Source: Streptomyces bluensis
GTDB lineage: Bacteria; Actinomycetota; Actinomycetes; Streptomycetales; Streptomycetaceae
DNA length: 64,000 nt
Assembly (NCBI RefSeq): GCF_014650715.1
Contig: NZ_BMVM01000015.1
Location: forward strand, 124,001 to 188,000
Direction of reading: 5' to 3'
This document shows positions 57,507 through 64,000 of this stretch, in pieces. A program made the translations under genes and the position numbers. Position 1 is the stretch's first letter; each line of letters starts with the position of its first letter. The notes beneath the pieces are model-generated. The model saw only the letters and a program-made list of their open reading frames with translations, was not told the DNA's origin and searched no databases.

Positions 57507-60500
57507 GTGCGGTACGGAATCCTGGGGGTCGCCCAGGCGGAGGACGACCAAGGGGCCCGCATACCCGTGGGCGGCCCCCGCCTGCGCGCGCTGCTCACGG
57601 CGCTCGCCCTCCGCCCCGGCCGGACGGTCGGCCCGGACACCTTGATCGACGAGGTGTGGGCCGCCGCCCCGCCCGCCGACGCCCCCGCCGCCCTCCAGGC
57701 CCTCGTCGGCCGCCTCCGCCGCGCCCTCGGCCGGGACGCGATCGCCTCCGACGACGGCGGCTACCGCCTCGCGGCCGCCCCGTCGGACATCGACCTGTTC
57801 GAGTTCGAGCGGCTCGTGGGGGAGGGCAAGGGCGCCCTCACCCGCCAGGACCCGGCATCCGCGTCCCGTGCCCTCCACGCCGCCCTGGCGCTCTGGCGCG
57901 GCCCCGCCCTCGCCGACCTCTCCGACCGCACCGCGGCCACCCGTCCGGAGGCCCAGCGCCTGGAGGCGACGCGCGCCCGCATCGAGGCGGACCTGCGACT
58001 GGGCCGCGCCCCCGACGTCGTACCCGAGCTGAAGGAACTCACCGAGGCCCACCCGTACGACGAAACCCTGCACGCCCTCCACATCCGCGCCCTCCGCGAC
58101 ACCGGACGCGGCGCGGACGCGCTGGCGGCGTACGAGTCCGCCCGCCGAGCCCTCGTGAACGGCCTGGGCACGGACCCCGGCCCGGCACTACAGGCACTGC
58201 ACACGGAGTTGCTGCACCCGTACGCGCACACGCGCCCACAGCAGTCGCACGTGCACGCGCACGCGTACTCGCAGCCGCCTCATCCGCGCCCACAGCCGTC
58301 GCACGAGTACGAGCACGAGCGCGAACGCGAGCGCGAACGCGAGCGCGAGCGCGAACACGAGCGCGACCACGCGCACGCGTACCCGCAGAGCCGGAACGGC
58401 AACATCCGCCCCCGTTTGACCTCTTTCGTCGGACGGGAACTCGAACTCGACGCCATCCGTTCCGACTTGCACAGGGCCCGCCTGGTCACGCTCACCGGAC
58501 CGGGCGGGTCCGGCAAGACCCGTCTCGCCGAGGAAGCCGCCGCCGGGCATCCGCAGGCATGGCTGGCCGAGCTCGCCCCGCTCGACCGGCCGGAGGCGGT
58601 GGCGGGCGCGGTGGTCAGCGCCCTCGGTCTGCGCGAGACCGTGCTGATCACCAACGAGATGGCGGTCCCGCAGGACGATCCGGTCGCCCTGCTCGTCGAG
58701 CACTGCGCCCCGCGCAGCCGGCTCCTGATCCTTGACAACTGCGAGCATGTCATCGGCGCCGCGGCCGACCTCGCGGAGACCCTGCTGACGCACTGCCCGC
58801 GGCTCACGATCCTCGCCACCAGCCGTGAGCCCCTGGGCGTGCCCGGCGAGTCCGTGCGCCCGGTCGAGCCCCTCCCTCCCGACCCCGCGCACCGCCTCTT
58901 CAGGGAGCGCGCGGCGGCCGTACGCCCCGACGCGGACACCGTCCTGAAGGACACCGAGGCCGTGGACGAGATCTGCCGCAGGCTCGACGGCCTCCCGCTG
59001 GCCATCGAGCTCGCCGCCGCCCGCCTGCGGCTGCTCACGCCCCGGCAGATCGCGGACCGCCTCGACGACCGCTTCCGGCTGCTCACCTCCGGCAGCCGGA
59101 CGGTACTGCCGCGCCAGCAGACCCTCCGTGCCGTGGTCGACTGGTCCTGGGACCTGCTGGACGAGGCCGAGCGCACCGTCCTGCGCGAGGTCTCCGTCTT
59201 CGCGGGCGGCTGGGACCTTCAGGCCGCGGAGACGGTGTGCAGCGGGCCCGTGCCCGATGTCATGGGGGCGCTCGTCGACAAGTCCCTGATCGTGGCCACC
59301 CCGAGTGAGCGCGGCGTCAGCGGCATGCGGTACCGCATGCTGGAGACGATCCACGAGTACGCCACAGAGCGTGCCGCCGAGGTCCCCGAGCTGACCGCCG
59401 CCGCCGGGCACCGGCACAGCGCGTGGGTCCGTGCCCTGGTCGAGGAGGCAGAGCCCCGCCTCCGCTCCGCCGACCAACTGCCCTGGATCCAGCGCATGGA
59501 GACCGAGCTCGACAACATCCGCGCCGCCCTGCACCGCACGATCACCGCCGGCGACGAGGAGCAGGCCGCGCACCTCGCGCTCGCCATGAGCTGGTTCTGG
59601 TGGCTCCGCAACTACCGCCGCGAGGGCACGGACTGGGTGGACCGCCTCCTGCGGCTGGGGGCACTCCTGGACACCCACCAGCAGGCGAACGCCCCCGTCA
59701 CGGCCGCCCTCCTGGACGCCGTCGACCCGATCGACGCGTACCTCGATGCCCCGGAGCCCGACGACCACCCCTGCTACCGGTCCCGTATGCGGCTTCGGAT
59801 GCTGCACCTGTTCCTGGTGGCGGAGTCGGGACCCGTCGGCGTGCCGGAGGACGCACGCGTGCGGGAGTACCTCATCCGGCTGCGGGCGGAGTTCGAGCGC
59901 ACCGGGCCGGACGCGGCGCGCTTCCCCGGGCTGGTGTGGCCGCTCACGGCGTTCGCGCTGGACGGCGCGGCGGCGGACGTCCGGGACCTGATGGACCTGG
60001 CGCTCGCCAACTGCCGGGCGTACGGCGGTGACTGGGAGGTCGGCGTCATCCTGATGTTCCGCACGCACATGGTCGTCGACTCACCCGGCAACCTGGGCGG
60101 AGTGGACGACGATCTCGCCGAACTGCGCGCACTCAGCCTCCGCGTCGGCGACCGCTGGATGCGCGCCCAGGTGTGCAGCGCGGCGGGCGAGGCGGCGATG
60201 GCCCGGGGGCGCCTGACGGAGGCGAAGGGCGAGTACGAGGAGGCCCTGCGCCTCGCCCAGGAGGTCGGCGCGTACGCCGAGTCGTCGTTCCTCATCGCTC
60301 GCCTGGCCGAGATCGCCTACCGCTCGGGCGACCGGCCCGCGGCGCTGGCCGCGCTGGACGAGGCGAGCGCCGCGGCCGACCGCTTCGCGGCGGCGGACTC
60401 CCGGGCGTTCGTCCTCCTCCTGCGCGCGTACATGGCGCTGGACGAGGGGGACACCGCCCACGCGCGCGACCTGTCCGAAGTGGCTCGCGCGGAGACCCGC

Positions 60501-60941
60501 CGGGGCACCCCGCCCCCGCAGTTCATGGCGTTGCTCGCCCTGATCGACGCCATGGTGACGACCGCCGAGTCCGGTCCGGTGCACGGTCTGCCGAAAATGG
60601 CCGGCGCCCTGCGGACGGCGGTGAGCGGCCGGTGCCCGGAAGCGGTGACGTCCACCCTGGCCGACGCCGCCGGAGGCGTCCTGTCCCAGCTCGGTGATCA
60701 CCCGCGCGCGGTGCGTCTGCTGGCCGCCGGGACCCGCTGGCGCGGCGAACTCCCGCGCCCCGTCCCGGAGCGTTACGCGGCCGAGCGGGCCGAGGCCACC
60801 GCGCTCACCGCCCTGGGCCGCACTCGCTTCGAGGCCGAGCGCGCCACCGGTTCGCGCTTCACCGCGAAGGACGCCGTCCAGGAACTGGCCGAGGCCATGA
60901 AGGACCACGCGGCCGAACAGACACCGGAGTCGCCCGAGTAG
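57507..60941 (+). CDS. AfsR/SARP-like regulator with BTAD, NB-ARC and TPR domains
   Basis: 1144 residues from GTG 57507 (MRYGILGVAQAEDDQGARIP). Residues 1-90 form the OmpR-like winged helix of SARPs and 95-235 the bacterial transcriptional activation domain. A charged low-complexity linker lies around 232-293 (EYEHEREREREREREREHE). The NB-ARC ATPase has P-loop GPGGSGKTR near 331-339 and LLILDNCEHV. The C-terminal TPR region ends near 1144. Such regulators link nutrient or phosphorylation signals to secondary metabolism. The frame is open upstream into the preceding gene, but that is antisense-like sequence. Confidence 0.9.
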   Translation: MRYGILGVAQAEDDQGARIPVGGPRLRALLTALALRPGRTVGPDTLIDEVWAAAPPADAPAALQALVGRLRRALGRDAIASDDGGYRLAAAPSDIDLFEFERLVGEGKGALTRQDPASASRALHAALALWRGPALADLSDRTAATRPEAQRLEATRARIEADLRLGRAPDVVPELKELTEAHPYDETLHALHIRALRDTGRGADALAAYESARRALVNGLGTDPGPALQALHTELLHPYAHTRPQQSHVHAHAYSQPPHPRPQPSHEYEHEREREREREREREHERDHAHAYPQSRNGNIRPRLTSFVGRELELDAIRSDLHRARLVTLTGPGGSGKTRLAEEAAAGHPQAWLAELAPLDRPEAVAGAVVSALGLRETVLITNEMAVPQDDPVALLVEHCAPRSRLLILDNCEHVIGAAADLAETLLTHCPRLTILATSREPLGVPGESVRPVEPLPPDPAHRLFRERAAAVRPDADTVLKDTEAVDEICRRLDGLPLAIELAAARLRLLTPRQIADRLDDRFRLLTSGSRTVLPRQQTLRAVVDWSWDLLDEAERTVLREVSVFAGGWDLQAAETVCSGPVPDVMGALVDKSLIVATPSERGVSGMRYRMLETIHEYATERAAEVPELTAAAGHRHSAWVRALVEEAEPRLRSADQLPWIQRMETELDNIRAALHRTITAGDEEQAAHLALAMSWFWWLRNYRREGTDWVDRLLRLGALLDTHQQANAPVTAALLDAVDPIDAYLDAPEPDDHPCYRSRMRLRMLHLFLVAESGPVGVPEDARVREYLIRLRAEFERTGPDAARFPGLVWPLTAFALDGAAADVRDLMDLALANCRAYGGDWEVGVILMFRTHMVVDSPGNLGGVDDDLAELRALSLRVGDRWMRAQVCSAAGEAAMARGRLTEAKGEYEEALRLAQEVGAYAESSFLIARLAEIAYRSGDRPAALAALDEASAAADRFAAADSRAFVLLLRAYMALDEGDTAHARDLSEVARAETRRGTPPPQFMALLALIDAMVTTAESGPVHGLPKMAGALRTAVSGRCPEAVTSTLADAAGGVLSQLGDHPRAVRLLAAGTRWRGELPRPVPERYAAERAEATALTALGRTRFEAERATGSRFTAKDAVQELAEAMKDHAAEQTPESPE
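58300..58365. repeat. Short repeat encoding a His/Arg/Glu linker in the AfsR-like protein
   Basis: Repeats of GCGAACGCGAGC give HEREREREREREREH-type sequence between the BTAD and NB-ARC domains. Confidence 0.85.
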
Positions 60942-60989
60942 AGCCGGGTAGCGGATTCTCGCCGTCCGCTACCCGCACCTGAACCTGGC

Positions 60990-61339
60990 CCCGCCCAGTC
61001 CGCGACCGCCTGCGAGGCGAACAGCGCGAAGTCGTCGACCAAGTGGTCCTGCCTGGCCGACTGGTCCAGCTCGCGGTGACGCGGCGGACCCTGGTCAGCA
61101 GATAGGCACGGACCGCGTGCTCGGGGCCGCCCCCGCAGCAGGTGCGCGCACCGGCGCACGGCTGACATATGGCGCCGGTACAGCTCGTCGTACGCCGTGT
61201 CGTCGCCCCCACGCATCCGCCCGATCAGTTCGGAGTCGGACGGCGGCAGGTCGGGTCCCCGACATGTCACCGCGACGGCCGGACATGTCACCGTGATGGC
61301 CGGACCCGTCACCGGAGAGGCCGGGCACGCCACCGGCAC
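60990..61339 (-). pseudogene. Decayed ECF-type sigma factor
   Basis: Reading from 61339, GPDLPPSDSELIGRMRGGDD followed by TAYDELYRRHMSAVRR is a sigma2 start. Then the homology jumps to another frame (RTCCGGGPEHAVRAYLLTRV, RRVTASW) and back again (SARQDHLVDDFALFASQAV). About 25-30 codons of the sigma2 core between RTCC and GGPEHAV are missing, and everything after ADWAG is unrelated. A sigma-factor gene lies here in S. coelicolor, between the AfsR-like and atrA genes, so this strain has lost it. The nominal open frame through the region does not encode the intact fold. Confidence 0.65.
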
Positions 61340-61579
61340 GGGAGACGCCCGAAGCGCCCCGGGACCGCCCGCCCTGGCTCGGCACCTGCCGCGACGTCAG
61401 CGCCCTGGGCTCCGTGCCCTCCTCGCCACCCTCGTCAAGTGGCTCGTCCCGCCCGTCGAGGCTCAACGCGGAACACCCTCGCCGGCTCAGGGTGGCACCC
61501 GGCTTGGACCGGCCGACCGGACTGACCGACCGGACCCGCAACCCCGACCCGGAACCCGTACAGGCAAGAACTCAGCAGG

Positions 61580-62341
61580 TCACGAGGGACGCGACCGCAA
61601 CCCCTCCAGCAGGATGTCCAGCAGCCGCGCCGACGCGGCCGCCTGCTGCGCGGCATCCGGCAGCGACGGCGCCGCCGTGGCGATCACCAGCAGGACGTCC
61701 GACACGGTCACGTCGGTCCGCAGCTCACCCGCCGCACGGGCCCGCTCCACGAGCTGCCCCACGACGTCGAGGAGCGCCGCGGCACCCGGGTCGTCGTCCA
61801 CGGAGGTGTCCTGGGACCCGGACACGAGCCGTAGCTCGGCCGTCGGCTGGGCCCGCTGCTGCGGCACCCGCACCTCGTCCACGGCGATGCCGTCGGGCCC
61901 GTCCTCGGCGACCTCGACCCGCAGCACCTGCGGCGGGAGCAACCGCCCGGCACCCGAGGCCACCGACGTCCGCAGGAAGCGCGAGAGCGCCGACCACGGT
62001 TCGTCCTCCTGCCCCAGGGCCGCGCGCGCCTGGTCGGTCAGCCGGGAGGTCTCCTCCTCGGCTATCCGCCGGACCAGCACGTCCTTGCTCGGGAACCGCC
62101 GGTACACCGTGCCGACGCCCACCCGCGCACGCCGGGCCACGTCCTCCATCGGCGCGCCGTACCCCGACTCGCCGAATACCTCACGCGCCGCACGCAGAAC
62201 GTGCTCCAGATTGCGCTGCGCGTCCACACGCAGCGGGGTCGTACGCGCATGGTCCACACGTCCGTTGCCTCCCGCCGCGCTCATCGTGCCGGCCGGTGCG
62301 ACGGCCGACGCGGAAGACCATTGAGAGTCCTGAATGTGCAT
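61580..62341 (-). CDS. atrA: TetR-family regulator AtrA
   Basis: 253 residues from ATG 62341 (MHIQDSQWSSASAVAPAG). After a disordered first 35 residues, the TetR helix-turn-helix follows (residues about 45-95): VFGESGYGAPMEDVARRARVGVGTVYRRFPSKDVLV, in parts. The ligand-binding domain follows and the C-terminus is LLDILLEGLRS. Position next to the type II NADH dehydrogenase and the conserved HTH support identity with AtrA, which activates actII-ORF4 and strR. The frame is open 58 codons upstream, without homology. Confidence 0.88.
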   Translation of the reverse strand: MHIQDSQWSSASAVAPAGTMSAAGGNGRVDHARTTPLRVDAQRNLEHVLRAAREVFGESGYGAPMEDVARRARVGVGTVYRRFPSKDVLVRRIAEEETSRLTDQARAALGQEDEPWSALSRFLRTSVASGAGRLLPPQVLRVEVAEDGPDGIAVDEVRVPQQRAQPTAELRLVSGSQDTSVDDDPGAAALLDVVGQLVERARAAGELRTDVTVSDVLLVIATAAPSLPDAAQQAAASARLLDILLEGLRSRPS

Positions 62342-62757
62342 ATGTGTTCCCCCGGAAATGACGTCTCCCCCCGGAGACTCTCCCCGCCATTGAAAGCCGG
62401 AGCGTGAGGAACGAGCTTGGTCCCCGAGCCGGCCCGCCCGTCGCGGACCGTCCCGAACCCGACATGCCCGCCCGTCGCGGAACCGTCGAGCGGCGCACCC
62501 CCTACACCCCGTCAAGACACGAACATAGTTGAGTCGGAGTCAATTCAGAAGGGGCAGGTTCCGCACGGAGCGCCCCCCGATCGGAGCACGGGCCCGATAC
62601 ACCCCGATTCATCCCCCCGTCGTAGTCGGACCCATGCCATCTGACCTGCTGTTCTTCTCCGCGCTCCGGCATTTCGGCCAACTCTGCGTACCCACGACTT
62701 CCGGTCACACAAATTGCCGGGGCTGTGGACAAACTCCTGCGTCGGGTGCGTCATGGG
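62342..62757. promoter_or_regulatory. Divergent atrA/ndh control region
   Basis: 416 bases without a gene. Between 62515 and 62555 it becomes AT-richer and contains TTGAGTC-G-GAGTCAA (62529-62543), a 15-base palindrome with one mismatch that could be a TetR-type operator or part of a promoter. The direct repeat CGCCCGTCGCGGA occurs twice near 62445-62480. Confidence 0.5.
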
Positions 62758-64000
62758 ATGGTGAAGGAACGTGTGCGCATCCTCATCGTCGGCGGCGGCT
62801 ACGTCGGGCTGTACACCGCTCTGCGCCTCCAGCGGAGGCTGAAAAAGGAGCTGAAGAGTGGCGCGATCGAGATCGTCGTCGTGTCGCCCGACCCTTATAT
62901 GACCTATCAGCCCTTCCTTCCCGAGGCCGCCGCGGGCTCCATCTCGCCGCGCCACGTCGTGGTGCCGCTGCGCCGCGTGCTCGATCTGTGCAAGGTCGTC
63001 ATCGGTGAGGCCACAGCCATCGACCACGCCAAGCGGACCGCGACCCTCACCACTCTCGCCACCGAGGAGGAGGGCGCGGGCGCGGAGCAGATCACGTACG
63101 ACGAGCTCGTCCTCGCTCCGGGCTCGATCGCGCGCACCCTCCCGATCCCCGGACTCGCCGAACACGGCATCGGGTTCAAGACCGTCGAGGAGGCCATCGG
63201 CCTGCGCAACCACGTCATCGAACAGATGGACATCGCCTCCTCCACCCGCGACCCCGCGATCCGTGACGCGGCCCTGACCTTCGTCTTCGTGGGCGGTGGT
63301 TACGCCGGCGTGGAAGCGCTGGCCGAACTGGAGGACATGGCCCGCTACGCCGCGCGCTACTACCACAACGTCAAACCGGAGGACATGAAGTGGGTCCTCG
63401 TCGAGGCCGCGGGCCGCATCCTGCCCGAGGTCGGCGAGGAGATGGGCCGCTACACCGTCACCGAGCTGCGCCGCCGCAACATCGACGTACGCCTGGAGAC
63501 CCGCCTTGAGTCGTGCGCCGACCGGGTGGCCGTCCTCAGCGACGGGGCGCGCTTCCCGACGCGTACGGTCGTGTGGACCGCCGGAGTGAAACCGCACCCC
63601 GTCCTCGCGGCGACCGACCTGCGGCTGAACGAGCGCGGCCGCCTGAAGTGCACCGCCGAGCTCACCGTCGAGGGCACCGAGCACGCGTGGTCCGCCGGCG
63701 ACGCCGCCGCCATCCCCGACGTCACCGCGGACGAACCCGGCAAGGAGTGCGCTCCGAACGCGCAGCACGCCGTGCGCCAGGCCAAGGCCCTCGGCGACAA
63801 CATCGTCCACTCGCTGCGGGGCGAGCCCCTGGAGACGTACGGCCACAAGTACGCCGGCTCGGTCGCCTCCCTGGGCCTGCACAAGGGCGTCGCCCACGTC
63901 TACGGCCGCAAGGTGAAGGGCTACCCCGCCTGGTTCATGCACCGCGTCTACCACCTGAGCAGGGTCCCCACCTTCAACCGCAAGGCCCGGGTGCTCGCCG
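62758..64000 (+). CDS. ndh: Type II NADH:quinone oxidoreductase (3' end beyond window)
   Basis: The first 414 codons are present. The N-terminal FAD-binding motif is ILIVGGGYVGLYTALRLQ (residues about 8-25), then MTYQPFLPEAAAGSISPRHV. The NAD-binding motif TFVFVGGGYAGVEALAELEDM is near residue 175-200, followed by GDAAAIPD and APNAQHAVRQAKALG. Single-subunit, non-proton-pumping NADH dehydrogenase on the inner membrane face. ATG 62758, or GTG 62773 with GAAGGA close upstream, are possible starts. The C-terminal membrane-anchoring helix is outside the window. Confidence 0.92.
   Translation, partial: MVKERVRILIVGGGYVGLYTALRLQRRLKKELKSGAIEIVVVSPDPYMTYQPFLPEAAAGSISPRHVVVPLRRVLDLCKVVIGEATAIDHAKRTATLTTLATEEEGAGAEQITYDELVLAPGSIARTLPIPGLAEHGIGFKTVEEAIGLRNHVIEQMDIASSTRDPAIRDAALTFVFVGGGYAGVEALAELEDMARYAARYYHNVKPEDMKWVLVEAAGRILPEVGEEMGRYTVTELRRRNIDVRLETRLESCADRVAVLSDGARFPTRTVVWTAGVKPHPVLAATDLRLNERGRLKCTAELTVEGTEHAWSAGDAAAIPDVTADEPGKECAPNAQHAVRQAKALGDNIVHSLRGEPLETYGHKYAGSVASLGLHKGVAHVYGRKVKGYPAWFMHRVYHLSRVPTFNRKARVLA

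Noticed and set aside
58188..60068. 626-codon frame opposite the AfsR-like gene
   Set aside because: Shadow; the sense protein shows SARP, NB-ARC and TPR signatures.

Overview
The window is a high-GC (roughly 70%) actinobacterial chromosome segment, almost certainly from Streptomyces. The evidence is a 68-residue BldC, an LsrL-type Lsr2 paralog, a purSQL operon with GTG starts and 4-base overlaps, valine dehydrogenase, an AfsR-like regulator, an AtrA-type TetR next to a type II NADH dehydrogenase, and a c-di-AMP (ydaO-type) riboswitch before an M23 cell-wall hydrolase. From memory, the core order (lsrL, purSQL, purF, purM, DUF3073, vdh, bldC, hrpA, prsW-like, trmB, asnB-like, sporulation-associated TPR protein, afsR-like, sigma factor, atrA, ndh) matches the SCO4074-SCO4119 neighbourhood of S. 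coelicolor. I could not run a comparison.

Layout. 1-1.9 kb: an ABC-2 exporter pair and two glycine tRNAs, one with a strikingly abnormal elbow. 2-12.7 kb: nucleoid protein LsrL and the purine genes purS-purQ-purL, then purF and purM, interspersed with an Uma2-like protein, an HTH regulator with its own operator, a membrane-anchored M23-like protein, an MDMPI-fold enzyme and a META lipoprotein. 12.7-18.8 kb: DUF3073, vdh, bldC with a long leader and a strong terminator, and an ECF42 sigma factor with its YCII partner. 19-31 kb: housekeeping genes (HrpA, a zinc peptidase, a metallophosphoesterase, a DEAD-box helicase, an APC permease) and tRNAs for Asp (two identical genes), Glu, Phe and Lys. 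A perfect ParB-type parS palindrome sits between tRNA-Asp and tRNA-Phe.

31.2-42.9 kb, between tRNA-Lys and tRNA-fMet, looks accessory. It has an unrecognised 261-residue protein, frameshifted remnants of an integrase and of a small Cys-rich protein, an AT-richer patch, a DedA/two-component/COG4705 membrane module (one COG4705 gene is frameshifted), a BASS-type transporter, and an arsR-aquaglyceroporin-arsC operon.

43-46.4 kb holds a compact flavin-type module: a monooxygenase-like membrane protein, a RibD homologue with reversed domain order, a divergent MarR regulator and ribA (GTP cyclohydrolase II). Similar AT-rich motifs lie before marR and ribA. 46.6-53 kb: riboswitch-controlled M23 peptidase, aldo/keto reductase, PrsW protease with a repetitive tail, TrmB and LhgO. 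53-64 kb: an asparagine-synthetase-family enzyme lacking the Cys2 nucleophile, a sporulation-associated TPR regulator, an AfsR-like regulator, a decayed sigma-factor gene, AtrA and the start of a type II NADH dehydrogenase.

A striking property of this strain is the number of short, nearly perfect tandem repeats (about 9-24 bp units), in spacers, at gene ends and inside coding regions such as a histidine kinase and PrsW.
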